A stretch of 64,000 nt of DNA from Hahella chejuensis KCTC 2396 (GCF_000012985.1 NC_007645.1:1592501-1656500), one strand, 5' to 3'. Positions 8,442-18,237 are shown, counted from the stretch's first letter. Translations and numbers: made by a program. Notes: generated from the sequence alone by a model not told the origin.

Positions 8442-10628
8442 ATGAAAACCATGAATCCCAGCCTGAGCCGCCGTTCCTTTATCAGCAAATCCACTCTGGG
8501 CGGAGCGGGACTGACGTTGGCGCTATCACTGCCTTCTTTGGCCGGCGCAGCGGAGTCTGGTCCGGGGAAAACCGCCGGCGAGGCGGCCAGTCAGAACTTC
8601 GCTCCCAACGCATTCGTTCGCATCAGTCCGGACAATAAAGTATACGTGATCAGCAAGCACATCGAGATGGGGCAGGGAACCTATACCGGCCTCGCCACCT
8701 TGTTGGCGGAAGAACTGGATGTGGATTGGTCTCAGGTCGTTGTCGAAGGCGCAGAAGCCGACGCCAAGCGTTATAACAACCTGTTCTGGGGGCCATTCCA
8801 GGGTACTGGCGGCAGCACCGCCATGGCGAACTCCTACCAGCAGATGCGGGAGGCGGGAGCCAAAGCCAAGGCGATGCTGGTCGCTGCGGCGGCGACTTTG
8901 TGGAAGGTTCCTGCTGCGGAGATCGAGGTCGAATCCGGCAAAGTGAGCCACAGCGGAACCTCCAGGCAAGCCAGCTTCGGAGATCTGGCGGAACTGGCGG
9001 CCATGCAGCCGGTGCCGGAAACGGCGACGTTGAAAGATCCCAAGGACTTTCGTCTGATTGGTCAGAAGCTGGTGCGTAAAGATCCGGGTAAAACCAATGG
9101 GACTGCGATCTTTACTCAAGATGTACAACTTCCCGGTATGCTGACCGCTTTAATCGCCCATTCACCCAAAGCGGGCGGCAAAGTCAAAAGTGTTGATGAC
9201 TCGGGGGCGCGCAAGGTTCCCGGTGTTGTCTCTGTCATGCAGATACCCGCTGGCGTGGCGGTATTGGCCCAAGACTTCTGGTCAGCGAAAAAAGGCCGCG
9301 ACGCTCTCAAAGTGGAGTGGGATGACAGCGCTGCGTTTCGCAAAAGCTCAGAGACTATTCTCAAAGAGTACCGCGAAGAGCTGAATAAGCCGGGAGCCCC
9401 CGTCGTGCGCAATGGAGATTTCGATACCGCATACGCGGCTGGAGCGAAGCAGTTTGACGCCATCTATGAGTTTCCCTTTCTGGCCCACGCGGCGATGGAG
9501 CCGATGAACTGCGTGATTCAAAAGAAAGAGAATGGCGCTGAACTCTGGTATGGCTGCCAGTTTCAGACGGGGGACCAGATGCAGGTCTCACAGATCCTGG
9601 GCGTACCGATGGAGAACGTGAAGATCAATATGCTGTTGGCGGGAGGCAGTTTTGGCCGTCGCGCTAACTCACACTCTGATTACATCGTTGAAGCTACGCA
9701 GGTCGCCAAGGCCTATTCGGAATCCGTTCCGATCAAGTTGGTGTGGACCCGTGAAGATGATATGCGTGGCTGGTACTACCGTCCCATGTATGTGCATCAG
9801 ATATCCGCGACCTTGGGTGCGGACGGTTACCCCTCCGCCTGGCGTCATCGCATTGTCGGTCAGTCGATTGTTTCCGGCACAGGCTTTGAAGGGATGATGA
9901 AAGACGGTATCGATCCAACCTCTGTGGAAGGCGCTTCCAATCTGCCTTATCACATCGCCAACATGCAGGTGGATTTGCACACGATCAAGGAGGGCGTGCC
10001 CATTCTATGGTGGCGCTCCGTGGGATCGACCCACACAGCTTATTCAACGGAGACCTTTATTGATGAGCTGGCCAAGGAGGCCGGTAAAGACCCCGTGGCG
10101 TACCGCATGAAGTTGCTGGAAGGCCATCCCCGTCATCAGGGCGTACTGAAGCTGGCGGCGGAAAAGGCCGGCTGGGATAAGCCACTGCCCAAGGGGCGCT
10201 TTCGCGGCGTGGCGGTGCATGAATCCTTTAATTCCTACGTGGCGCAGGTGGCGGAAATAGAGGCGGTGGATGATAACCGCTTTCGCATTGTGAAGATCAC
10301 TTGCGCGGTGGACTGTGGGCTCGCTATTAACCCCGACATAATCCGGGCGCAAATGGAAGGAGGCATAGGTTACGGGCTGTCGCCGGCGCTGGTGAGTGAG
10401 ATCACCCTGGAGGATGGCGCAGTCAAGCAATCCAACTTCCATGATTATCAGGTGTTGCGCATGAATCAAATGCCGGATGTGGAAGTGTATATCGTACCCT
10501 CTGCGGAGCCGCCCACCGGCGTTGGCGAGCCCGGTACGCCAGTGGCGGCGCCGGCGGTAGCCAATGCGTTGTTCGCCGCGACGGGAGAAATCCCTCGCAG
10601 TCTTCCATTCAAGAATCTGTTCGCCTGA
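8442..10628 (+). CDS. iorB: Molybdopterin-binding subunit of a xanthine dehydrogenase family hydroxylase (IorB-like)
   Basis: A 728-residue large subunit. It has a Tat-type signal (SRRSFISKSTLGGAG, residues 9-23), as found in periplasmic IorB-type enzymes. Molybdopterin-binding segments include the GGSFGRR motif around residue 400 and the C-terminal PPTGVGEPGTP segment, where the Glu of GVGEPG is the likely catalytic base. The enzyme hydroxylates a heteroaromatic ring or aldehyde at a carbon next to nitrogen or oxygen, using water. It is folded in the cytosol and exported with its small subunit. The XdhC maturation factor starts one base after its stop. The substrate cannot be read from sequence. 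Confidence 0.9.
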   Translation: MKTMNPSLSRRSFISKSTLGGAGLTLALSLPSLAGAAESGPGKTAGEAASQNFAPNAFVRISPDNKVYVISKHIEMGQGTYTGLATLLAEELDVDWSQVVVEGAEADAKRYNNLFWGPFQGTGGSTAMANSYQQMREAGAKAKAMLVAAAATLWKVPAAEIEVESGKVSHSGTSRQASFGDLAELAAMQPVPETATLKDPKDFRLIGQKLVRKDPGKTNGTAIFTQDVQLPGMLTALIAHSPKAGGKVKSVDDSGARKVPGVVSVMQIPAGVAVLAQDFWSAKKGRDALKVEWDDSAAFRKSSETILKEYREELNKPGAPVVRNGDFDTAYAAGAKQFDAIYEFPFLAHAAMEPMNCVIQKKENGAELWYGCQFQTGDQMQVSQILGVPMENVKINMLLAGGSFGRRANSHSDYIVEATQVAKAYSESVPIKLVWTREDDMRGWYYRPMYVHQISATLGADGYPSAWRHRIVGQSIVSGTGFEGMMKDGIDPTSVEGASNLPYHIANMQVDLHTIKEGVPILWWRSVGSTHTAYSTETFIDELAKEAGKDPVAYRMKLLEGHPRHQGVLKLAAEKAGWDKPLPKGRFRGVAVHESFNSYVAQVAEIEAVDDNRFRIVKITCAVDCGLAINPDIIRAQMEGGIGYGLSPALVSEITLEDGAVKQSNFHDYQVLRMNQMPDVEVYIVPSAEPPTGVGEPGTPVAAPAVANALFAATGEIPRSLPFKNLFA

Positions 10629-10629
10629 T

Positions 10630-11577
10630 ATGAACGCGCCGATGTTTGTGGAAAACGTGATACCTGCGGCCTGCGCCTGGCTGGCTCAGGGCGCCAGGGT
10701 GGCGTTGATTACTCTGGTGGGCGTCGATGGTTCTTCGCCGCGCCCGCTGGGGAGCCAAATGGCGGTGCGTGAAGACGGCGTGGCGATAGGTTTGATTTCG
10801 GGAGGTTGCGTTGAGGCGGCGTTAACCCATGAAGCCGCCGCCGCTTTGGCGGACGGTCGCAATCGCATGCTGCGTTACGGTAAGGACTCTCCTTTCTTCG
10901 ATATTCGGCTGCCTTGCGGCTCTGGGATCGATGTGCTGATTGACGTTAATGTAGGCGCTGATCTGTTGTTCGCTGTGCGAGATCGGCAACTACAACGTCA
11001 GCCGACGTTGTTGTGCATGGACTTGGAGCGCGCAGCCAGCGGCGATGGCGTGCATCTGCAACTGGAAGCCTGCTCAGGAATGCAGGCTTCCGACTCCTAT
11101 GCGAACGGCGATCGCTTTGTCAGAGTTTATAATCCCACCACCCGCCTGTTGGCGTTTGGACGGGGTGAGATATTTCGACAGCTGTTGATGCTGACGCCTG
11201 CAATGGGGTTTGAAGTGTTGGCGGTCTCTCCTGGAGATGCATCTGGATCTTCTCCGCCCGGTGTGACCAGACTGCATGCGCCGGACCATTTCGAGGAGGG
11301 GTGGAGCGACGCCTGGACGGCGGCGGCGCTGTTATTCCACGATCATGAATGGGAGCTTCCCATTTTGCGCAACCTGCTGCGCACGGACTGCTTCTATATT
11401 GGCGCATTGGGAAGCCTGAGGACGCAGGCCCTACGGCGCGAGCAGTTGGCGGAGGAAGGCGTCAGCACAACTGAGATTGACAGAATCAAAGGACCCATTG
11501 GGTTGAATATCGGTGGTAAATCGCCGCCGGAGATTGCAATTTCGATTCTCGCCGAAATTATTTCCCGCCGCGCATAA
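10630..11577 (+). CDS. XdhC family molybdenum cofactor sulfuration/insertion factor
   Basis: A 315-residue protein. The N-terminal XdhC/CoxI domain contains GSSPRPLGSQMAV and SGGCVEAALTHEA. The C-terminal Rossmann-like XdhC_C domain contains FYIGALGSLRTQ and GLNIGGKSPPEIAISILAEI. Proteins of this family bind and help sulfurate the Mo cofactor before insertion into xanthine dehydrogenase-type enzymes. The start at 10630 (ATGAACGCGCC) lies one base past the stop of the large-subunit gene, implying translational coupling; an in-frame codon at 10564 would sit inside that gene. It completes a three-gene operon. Confidence 0.9.
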   Translation: MNAPMFVENVIPAACAWLAQGARVALITLVGVDGSSPRPLGSQMAVREDGVAIGLISGGCVEAALTHEAAAALADGRNRMLRYGKDSPFFDIRLPCGSGIDVLIDVNVGADLLFAVRDRQLQRQPTLLCMDLERAASGDGVHLQLEACSGMQASDSYANGDRFVRVYNPTTRLLAFGRGEIFRQLLMLTPAMGFEVLAVSPGDASGSSPPGVTRLHAPDHFEEGWSDAWTAAALLFHDHEWELPILRNLLRTDCFYIGALGSLRTQALRREQLAEEGVSTTEIDRIKGPIGLNIGGKSPPEIAISILAEIISRRA

Positions 11578-11578
11578 A

Positions 11579-11599
11579 AACGGCGCGTTACGCGCCGTT
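11579..11599 (-). terminator. Terminator overlapping the 3' end of argO
   Basis: A perfect 9-bp stem (AACGGCGCG / CGCGCCGTT) with loop TTA. On the minus strand it is followed by TTTTT. The loop contains the argO stop codon. It may also block read-through from the convergent xdhC-type gene. Confidence 0.85.
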
Positions 11600-12193
11600 C
11601 TGAAACAGGCCCCAGGCGATGCGCCACATGAGTACCGCGATCAGCGCATCCACCAGACGCCAAAATGAAGGGCGCGACAACCAGGGCGACAGCGCGGCGG
11701 CGGCGATGGCCAAACCGAAGAACCAGATGATCGATGCTGACGCTGCGCCGGCGGCGTAAGCGGCGGGCGCGGCCTGTTGGGCTCCTACCGAACCGATCAA
11801 AAACAGGGTATCCAGATAAACGTGGGGGTTGAGCAGCGTCACCGCCAGAGTGGTCGCCACGACAATGCTGAGGTTACGCTTAACCGCGCCCTCCGCTTCA
11901 AGGCCCGCTCCAGGGTAGAGCACCCGCTTCATGGAAAACGTCCCATAAGCGGTGAGAAAAATAACGCCTCCCCAGCGCGCCCATTCTGCAATCTGGGGGA
12001 ACTCCCGCAACAGCGCCGCCATGCCAAATACTCCGGCGATAATCAGCAGCAAATCCGCCAGCGCGCAAATTGCGGCGACGGGAAAGTGATGTTCTCGCTT
12101 CAGACTTTGCGCTAATACGAATGCGTTCTGTGCGCCAATGGCGACGATAATTCCCAAAGAAAGGCTAAACCCGTTGAAATAGCTCTGCCACAT
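11588..12193 (-). CDS. argO: LysE/ArgO family amino acid exporter
   Basis: A 201-residue inner-membrane protein with about six hydrophobic segments and the LysE/ArgO N-terminal signature GFSLSLGIIVAIGAQNAFVL. ArgO exports arginine (and canavanine) and its relative LysE exports lysine. It is transcribed divergently from an ArgP-type LysR regulator, the conserved arrangement for the arginine exporter, which supports the specific assignment. The stop codon lies in the loop of its own terminator hairpin. Confidence 0.9.
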   Translation of the reverse strand: MWQSYFNGFSLSLGIIVAIGAQNAFVLAQSLKREHHFPVAAICALADLLLIIAGVFGMAALLREFPQIAEWARWGGVIFLTAYGTFSMKRVLYPGAGLEAEGAVKRNLSIVVATTLAVTLLNPHVYLDTLFLIGSVGAQQAAPAAYAAGAASASIIWFFGLAIAAAALSPWLSRPSFWRLVDALIAVLMWRIAWGLFQNGA

Positions 12194-12381
12194 GCAGTTA
12201 ACACCTTTTTGTGATGTACATTGCCGCTATAGACGTTTTGTCGTTATGGACGTTTATAGTCATGTACGTTGTTGTGATTCAGGTTGTCGCAGGCGCCTTG
12301 CGTTTGTCTGCATTGAAGATTAGGGTGTTTCTAAATATTAATAAAACAAATAATACTAACCTCTCATTAGAAAAACTGATC

Positions 12382-13275
12382 ATGCTGGATTACAAATTAC
12401 TGCAGGCGCTGGCGGCGATAGTGGAAGGCCAGGGCTTTGAGAAGGGCGCCGCCTTGCTGGGGATTTCCCAGTCTGCGATTTCTCAGCGCATCAAGCTGTT
12501 AGAGGCGAGATTGGGACAACCCGTGCTGATCCGCTCCCCAGGGCTCACGCCCACCGATCTGGGAAAACGTCTTCTGAATCATGTGCAGCAGGTGCGTCTA
12601 CTGGAGCACGATCTGTTGCAGGATGTACCGACGCTAGGCGCAGAGGCGCTACGCCTGCGCATTGCGATAAATGCCGATAGCCTCGCCACTTGGTGGTTTC
12701 CTGTGATGGGGGATTATTGCCAGCGCGAAGGCGTGCTGCTGGATCTGGTGATTGAAGATCAGGATATTGGGCTCAAACGGATGCGCGACGGCGACGTAGC
12801 GGGATGTGTATGCAGCGCCGAGCAGGCGGTGCAGGGCTCCCGTTGCGTTTACTTGGGAACCTTGGTTTATCGCGCCTACGCCAGCCCTGGTTTCATGTCC
12901 CGTTATTTCCCGCTGGGGCTGACCGCTGACGCGCTGGCGGTCGCGCCGGTCATTAATTTCGGTCCTGACGATCAATTGCAGCACCGCCTGTTGCACAGCC
13001 TGGGCTATCAGGGCGCGTTTCCGTTTCACTTATGCCCCTCTTCAGAAGGGTTCATCCGCATGTCGGAAGCCGGGCTGGGGTACGGCATGATGCCGGAGAT
13101 TCAGGCGCAGGAGTCAGTGATGGCGGGGCGATTGGTGGAAGTAGCGGTAGAACATGCGCAGAAAGTGCCGTTGTACTGGCATTACTGGCGGCAGGGTGGG
13201 GACATGCTGGAAGGCCTGACTCGGCATTTATGTACGGCGATCCCTTTAAATCAGGGCGAAATAAAGGTTAAATAG
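12382..13275 (+). CDS. argP: LysR family regulator ArgP (IciA)
   Basis: A 297-residue LysR-type regulator: winged helix-turn-helix at residues 3-62 (AALLGISQSAISQRIKLLEARLGQ region), then an effector-binding domain. ArgP activates argO in response to arginine and responds antagonistically to lysine. The start chosen is ATG 12382 (MLDYKLLQAL), which matches family length. The open frame extends back to 12211, but that part is hydrophobic and unlike the family. The 188-bp divergent gap to argO should hold both promoters and the ArgP site. Confidence 0.9.
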   Translation: MLDYKLLQALAAIVEGQGFEKGAALLGISQSAISQRIKLLEARLGQPVLIRSPGLTPTDLGKRLLNHVQQVRLLEHDLLQDVPTLGAEALRLRIAINADSLATWWFPVMGDYCQREGVLLDLVIEDQDIGLKRMRDGDVAGCVCSAEQAVQGSRCVYLGTLVYRAYASPGFMSRYFPLGLTADALAVAPVINFGPDDQLQHRLLHSLGYQGAFPFHLCPSSEGFIRMSEAGLGYGMMPEIQAQESVMAGRLVEVAVEHAQKVPLYWHYWRQGGDMLEGLTRHLCTAIPLNQGEIKVK

Positions 13276-13437
13276 CGATCTCCTGCAAAGTTGACCTACT
13301 CTCATAATGGATGTGATCCCGTAACCAAGTACACATACTGAACATTATTTTCTTTTCGTGCGCGGCGATGGGGCTCCATATTCGCTCATATCGGCGCTCA
13401 ATTGTTAGATTCCAATTAATAAAAAAGCAGTTATTTC

Positions 13438-15240
13438 ATGGCTAGTGAACTTCATCAAACCCAGGTTGACCTCGACGGACTGTTGGAGGTGCTGGGTCGT
13501 AACTTATATTCCACTCCCGCTGTGGCGATCCGGGAGCTTATTCAAAACGCGCATGACGCCTGCGTGCGTTCCCGGCTGGAGACAGGCCGGGACGGCGATT
13601 TCTCCATCCGCATCCAGGCGGATAGCCACCGCAACCAGATTGTCATCACCGATAACGGCTCCGGCCTCACCTACGAGGAAGTGCTGAAATATCTCGCCAC
13701 TATCGGTTCCGGCTATACCCGTGTGCTGCGGGACAGCTCCCACAATGAGGACATGGTGGGATATTTCGGGCTGGGTTTTTTGTCCGCCTATGTTGTGGCG
13801 GAGAAAGTGGAAGTCTGGACAACGTCCTACCAGACGCCGGAGCAGACGTGGTATTTCTCCACCGCCGGCGGTAAAAAATTCGCCATTTCCGCCACTGCGC
13901 CAGCGCAGGTGGGAACCACCGTTAAGCTTCACCTGCGGGAGGAGTTTTACCACTTGGCGGAAAGCGACTTATTGCAGGGGCTGATTGAACGCTACTGTTG
14001 TCTGCTGCGCGTTCCCATTTTTCTTAATAACGACGACGTGCAGGTCAACAATCTTGTGGCGCCCTGGCGCTTGGACGCCGCCACCTCAGAATTGCAGCGT
14101 AAGAAGCGACGCCTGGAATTCGCCGCCATTTTCGAAGGCGCCTTTGAGCCCTTGTGCGCCATTCCCATTCCTGAGAATAACCCCTGGAGTCTGAAAGGGC
14201 TGCTTTGGGTACAGGACCGCGGCGGCTACGCCACCTCAGACTACCGTAATATCTCGGTGTTCGTGCGCAGTATGTTTATCACGGGAGAATGTCGTGAACT
14301 GTTGCCGCTTTGGGCGGGATTCGCCGGCGGAGTCGTGGAGTCGGTGGCGCTGTCTCCGACGGCGAGCCGTGAAGATATTCAGAAGAACGAGCGCTTTTAT
14401 GAAATTCGCGACTTCCTGGCCGAAACGCTGATTGAGGGCCTGCGAACCATCGCCGCCAACGAAAGTAGCGTGTGGCGCCGTATTCTCAGCCGACACAACC
14501 AGACACTGTTAGGAGCGGCGCTGAGCGATGACCGTTTGTTCGAGGTCATGCAGAACGACCTGAAAATACCGACTACGATTGGCGATGTGACGCTTCCTGC
14601 TTACCTCAAGCAGAGCGGCGGCGTGATTTACATCCGGAATGAGGACAAGAACAGCCAGGAAGAGTTGCTGTTCCGGGCGCAAATGAAGCCATTGGTTTCG
14701 GGTTATCTTTATGCCGCGTCCGGTTTTTGTCAGAAGTATGCGCACTGGAATCACCTGAAAGCTCACATTCTGGGTAGCGGCGATGGGGAAACCAAACTGT
14801 TCACGGAAGAGACGGTAGATAAAGCGATTCACGACAAACTGGCCGCGCTCTTGTTGCGTAAAAATGAGGCGCTGTCCTGCGCGCGTTTTGAGCCGGCTCA
14901 TGTGCCGCTGCTGGTCATCCACGATCAGGATGTGGCGCTCAAGAAACGAATTGAGCGGGATGAGGCGGACAAGCGCATCGGCTCGGCGGCGTTGAGTCTG
15001 GCGCGGTTACATACGCAAGCTATCTCAGCGGAAATCGAACGGCGTCTGTACGTCAACCTGAATTCGCCTTTGATTGCAGCCATGATTGACGGGACGCAGG
15101 AGGCGGCAGGCCACTTGGCGGTGGCTGTCCGGGCCTATATGGAGTCGTTAACCCATCAGGTCGACGATAGCGACTCTAACTTTTCTGACGAACTCAAACG
15201 CTTCAGCGATGCACTGCTGGCGATTACCAAAGGGGAGTAA
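13438..15240 (+). CDS. Non-canonical Hsp90 family ATPase
   Basis: A 600-residue Hsp90/HtpG-related protein. The N-terminal GHKL ATPase has E33 and N37 in IRELIQNAHDAC, the ITDNGSGLT motif, the lid GYFGLGFLSAYVVAE, and a GTTVKLHL strand. The middle domain keeps the Hsp90 catalytic-loop element (TASREDIQKNERFYEIRDFL), with the Arg that contacts ATP in HtpG. It is slightly shorter than HtpG (about 630) and diverged in the C-terminal dimerisation part. It ends in ALLAITKGE, with no MEEVD tail. The next gene, a large TPR protein, starts 2 nt after its stop. A specialised chaperone dedicated to that partner is the likely role (inference). Confidence 0.85.
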   Translation: MASELHQTQVDLDGLLEVLGRNLYSTPAVAIRELIQNAHDACVRSRLETGRDGDFSIRIQADSHRNQIVITDNGSGLTYEEVLKYLATIGSGYTRVLRDSSHNEDMVGYFGLGFLSAYVVAEKVEVWTTSYQTPEQTWYFSTAGGKKFAISATAPAQVGTTVKLHLREEFYHLAESDLLQGLIERYCCLLRVPIFLNNDDVQVNNLVAPWRLDAATSELQRKKRRLEFAAIFEGAFEPLCAIPIPENNPWSLKGLLWVQDRGGYATSDYRNISVFVRSMFITGECRELLPLWAGFAGGVVESVALSPTASREDIQKNERFYEIRDFLAETLIEGLRTIAANESSVWRRILSRHNQTLLGAALSDDRLFEVMQNDLKIPTTIGDVTLPAYLKQSGGVIYIRNEDKNSQEELLFRAQMKPLVSGYLYAASGFCQKYAHWNHLKAHILGSGDGETKLFTEETVDKAIHDKLAALLLRKNEALSCARFEPAHVPLLVIHDQDVALKKRIERDEADKRIGSAALSLARLHTQAISAEIERRLYVNLNSPLIAAMIDGTQEAAGHLAVAVRAYMESLTHQVDDSDSNFSDELKRFSDALLAITKGE

Positions 15241-15242
15241 CG

Positions 15243-17543
15243 ATGGATATTTGGAATTGGGTCCATGAACGCGTTTCGACGCTGACAGACAGCGGCGAGC
15301 ATCGTCTGGCGGATTTTGTCTACGACATTTCCCATTATTCGGTGAATGATGAGCACCACAAAGTGGATGCGCTATTCCCGGAAGCGCTGAGCCTGGCGCG
15401 CAAGAACGGCGATAAGTGGCTGGAGATCTATTTCCGTCATTGGCATCTGCAAAGTCAGGTGCTGACCCGGCGCAAAGGCCAGGCCATGTTGGGCGAGGCG
15501 GTGGATTTGTTGGAGTTCGCCCACCGCGAAGAAACCCGTGACTGCCCGCAAAGCATCTGTGCAGTGCAGGATTTGGCCTGCTGCTATGCGATAACCGATG
15601 GTCCCGGCTACGTAGAGGAAAGACTGGCTGTGGCGCAGGAAACCATGAGCAGAATCGATGCGACCTGGCCCTGTTTCACCTGTATTGGCGGCGAATACAA
15701 CAGTGCATTGATTGACGCGGGGCGCTTCGAGGATGCGCTGGCCTCTATCAGCGAGCAGAAAAAGGCGTTGACCGCCAGCCATCGCTCCCCTGATGACACC
15801 AACATGTTGTTTTGTCAGTTGGACGCCCTGATAGGTCTGCACCGATACGAAGAAGCAGAAAAGCTGGCGCGTAAAGCCAGAAACGATGGCGGCGGAGAGC
15901 ATTTCGAGCGCCGCAGAAAGAACTATCTGGCTTGGTGTCTGGCGCTGCTTGAACGTGCTGAAGAGGCGGAGGAAGCACTGCTAAGCTATGAAGAGACCAT
16001 GCTTTCGCCCGCTTTTTTTGAACCCTGGATCAAAACCAAGGAAGTATTGGCGTCCAAGCAAGTCAGCGCCAACTCGGAAGAGTTGGATTGGCAAATTAAC
16101 GCCATGGTCTCGGAACTCTACGACAGTAAAGCATGGCGGGACACCGTCAATCTTGGGATGGTGCAGGCGCGATTGGCGCTCAATCGAGGAGCCGTCGCTA
16201 TCGCCCGCTTATGCGCCCAGCGTGTAGCCGAAGCGGTTCAGCAACTACATCGGGATTGCGGCGCCGCAGAGGAGCTGGCCGCCCTGAGTGAAGCGGTAAC
16301 CCAGGCGGAATCGCAAAGAACGCCATGGGATTTTGCTGAAATCGAGCAGTTCCTTGAGCAGCAGGCGGAAACCCGTGAAGCGGCGTTGGAGATGACTGCG
16401 GACGCATTGCGGAAGTGGCCGGATGACGAGCGAGTATTGCTCGAATACACCCAACTCCTGGACGCCAGCGGCTGGAGTGAGGCGGCGCTTGCGGTATTGC
16501 GAGAGAAATCCGGTTTTCACACTCCACGGTTGTTGATGACTTACGGCAATATTCTCATCGATCAGGATCATACAGACGAATTTTTGCGGGAATTCGGTGC
16601 GGAAATCGACCCGACCTTAGAAGATGATCTTTTTTGCCGTTTGTGCTGGCTGAAAATGCGCTTCTATTCAAATGGCGACCCGCAACAGGCCTACGAGTAT
16701 GTCTGCAAATTGATTGATCGCTCTCCTGACGCAGGCTTTGCTATTGCCGCCGCTGCGCGACTGGCGATGAAAGTGGGTCGCTTTCAGGAGTCCGTTAACT
16801 GGTGGTCGCGTCTGATTGAGTTGGACCCGGAGGAAAGCGATCTGCATTGGGATCGGATGGTTCCTGCGACGATAGCCGGCGACTGGGCCTGCGTCAGGGA
16901 ATCCATGCATGCCTTAGGGATGAACGCGCCTGAAGGCGAAGGACCAATTGATGAAGACAGCATTTATGTGAGAGTTCGCTTTATCGATGAGGATGGAGAA
17001 ACGCGGGATTATCTGGCGGTGCGTAATGGTCCGGTCACTGCTCGCGTTATTGGTTTGGCTAGGTTGGGTGAGCCTCAACGCTTCGGATGCGAAGTGGTGT
17101 TTGACGCCGCGCCCTTGAACAAACTGGATCAGGAAGATGAAGAAGGCGGAATGCGTGATAGCGAAGGATTTTACACTTTGCTGTTTTCCGTAGTGCATGT
17201 CCTCAAAGCCCCTGAATATGACTATTTCGCCATTGATGGCGCGCATCCCGGCGATGAAAATCTGGAGCGCTTGCAGAATAGCCTTGCGGAGCTGCAGGTG
17301 TATTTTGATCGTCGCAGCAACGAAGAGTATATCCTGTATCTGGAGGACGACGCAGAGTTGCCTGGGATATATATCTACATCGCAGTCCCTATCGGCGCAG
17401 ATCTGGAGGCCGTCAATACGCTACTGAGCGGGTTTTCCGCTGAGCTGGAGCATCCTCTGATTTGGCCGGATCTATTGGAAAAGCTGGGAGATGAAGCTGC
17501 TTTGGAAGCGCAGATGGAAATTCAGGAAAAGTACGATCTGTAG
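15243..17543 (+). CDS. Large TPR protein coupled to the Hsp90-like ATPase
   Basis: A 766-residue cytosolic protein. Residues 1-540 are almost all helical with TPR-like repeats (paired helices rich in Ala, Glu and Leu, for example around 190-240 and 395-540). The last 220 residues are a separate acidic alpha/beta domain containing EDSIYVRVRFIDEDGET and DYFAIDGAHPGDENLE. No catalytic motif is visible. The start ATG lies 2 nt after the Hsp90 stop, so the two are surely co-translated. In eukaryotes TPR proteins are Hsp90 co-chaperones; here the pairing is by operon, without the MEEVD ligand. A strong palindromic terminator follows. Confidence 0.7.
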   Translation: MDIWNWVHERVSTLTDSGEHRLADFVYDISHYSVNDEHHKVDALFPEALSLARKNGDKWLEIYFRHWHLQSQVLTRRKGQAMLGEAVDLLEFAHREETRDCPQSICAVQDLACCYAITDGPGYVEERLAVAQETMSRIDATWPCFTCIGGEYNSALIDAGRFEDALASISEQKKALTASHRSPDDTNMLFCQLDALIGLHRYEEAEKLARKARNDGGGEHFERRRKNYLAWCLALLERAEEAEEALLSYEETMLSPAFFEPWIKTKEVLASKQVSANSEELDWQINAMVSELYDSKAWRDTVNLGMVQARLALNRGAVAIARLCAQRVAEAVQQLHRDCGAAEELAALSEAVTQAESQRTPWDFAEIEQFLEQQAETREAALEMTADALRKWPDDERVLLEYTQLLDASGWSEAALAVLREKSGFHTPRLLMTYGNILIDQDHTDEFLREFGAEIDPTLEDDLFCRLCWLKMRFYSNGDPQQAYEYVCKLIDRSPDAGFAIAAAARLAMKVGRFQESVNWWSRLIELDPEESDLHWDRMVPATIAGDWACVRESMHALGMNAPEGEGPIDEDSIYVRVRFIDEDGETRDYLAVRNGPVTARVIGLARLGEPQRFGCEVVFDAAPLNKLDQEDEEGGMRDSEGFYTLLFSVVHVLKAPEYDYFAIDGAHPGDENLERLQNSLAELQVYFDRRSNEEYILYLEDDAELPGIYIYIAVPIGADLEAVNTLLSGFSAELEHPLIWPDLLEKLGDEAALEAQMEIQEKYDL

Positions 17544-17546
17544 TCA

Positions 17547-17576
17547 GCAAGAAGGGCGGCGAGCCGCCTTTCTTGC
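17547..17576. terminator. Bidirectional terminator between the TPR gene and the SYLF-domain gene
   Basis: A 14-bp near-perfect inverted repeat (GCAAGAAGGGCGGC / GCCGCCTTTCTTGC, one G-T pair) with a 2-nt centre, between convergent genes. The T-rich stretch lies within the stem. Confidence 0.8.
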
Positions 17577-17596
17577 GCATGTCCCAAAGGAAAAGA

Positions 17597-18160
17597 CTAT
17601 TTCACGATAGGCGTGATCTTGGAGCCTTCCAGGGAAACGCCCGCCATCAGGCCTTTGTTGGAGACGACAAAGGCGATGATGGGTTCTTGAATGGTGTTGG
17701 TGTCGATGGACTTGCCTGCGCCGAACTCGGCGATGGCGACGCTACCGTCAACGCCGACCTCCCAACCTTCACTTCTAGTGAACTTGTTAAGCGCGTCGGA
17801 CGTCATGAACAACATGACGACGGTTTTCTCCTGCACTCCCGCCTGAAAGCCGATTGAGGCGGAAGCTATGTTGTAATAGCTCTGAATCGCGCCGCCTTTC
17901 ACCAGTGCGCCATCGCCGTATTCGCCACCGACAATGAAGCCGGCTTTCAGTATTTCAGGAAACACTAATACGCCTTGCGCTTTGGCGGCGAGTTCTTGCC
18001 CGGAAGGGACTTTGTTGTAGAAGACTTTCAGGGCGGCGTTCACTTTGGCGTCAATTTCGACTTTGGACGCAGCAGAAGCGTTGAAAGCGACGCCGATAAT
18101 CAATAGCAGGGAATAAATGAGTTTTTGGATTTTTATCATCAGATGCATACTTCCAGTCAT
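17597..18160 (-). CDS. Secreted SYLF/YSC84-domain lipid-binding protein
   Basis: A 187-residue protein with a signal peptide (hydrophobic core LIYSLLLIIGVAF, cleavage after NASA or ASA) and a single SYLF (Ysc84) domain. Family features are GVLVFPEILKAGFIVGGEYGDG, SIGFQAGVQ and GLMAGVSLEGSKITP. SYLF domains bind phosphoinositides in eukaryotes; bacterial members are periplasmic proteins of undefined function. Three in-frame ATGs compete (18160, 18148, 18139). A GGAAG lies 10 nt before the last, so the true start may be 21 nt downstream of the one given. Confidence 0.88.
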   Translation of the reverse strand: MTGSMHLMIKIQKLIYSLLLIIGVAFNASAASKVEIDAKVNAALKVFYNKVPSGQELAAKAQGVLVFPEILKAGFIVGGEYGDGALVKGGAIQSYYNIASASIGFQAGVQEKTVVMLFMTSDALNKFTRSEGWEVGVDGSVAIAEFGAGKSIDTNTIQEPIIAFVVSNKGLMAGVSLEGSKITPIVK

Positions 18161-18237
18161 TGAATGAATCCGCCCTATTATAAGCCTAACAAGCCCCGGT
18201 AAAACTGTGGTTTTCCCGGGCGCATCAATAGCTTGAG

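Noticed and set aside
18193-18219. Inverted repeat CCCGG...CCGGG between the SYLF gene and the fatty acid hydroxylase gene
   Set aside because: The stem has mismatches and no T-run; too weak to call a terminator.
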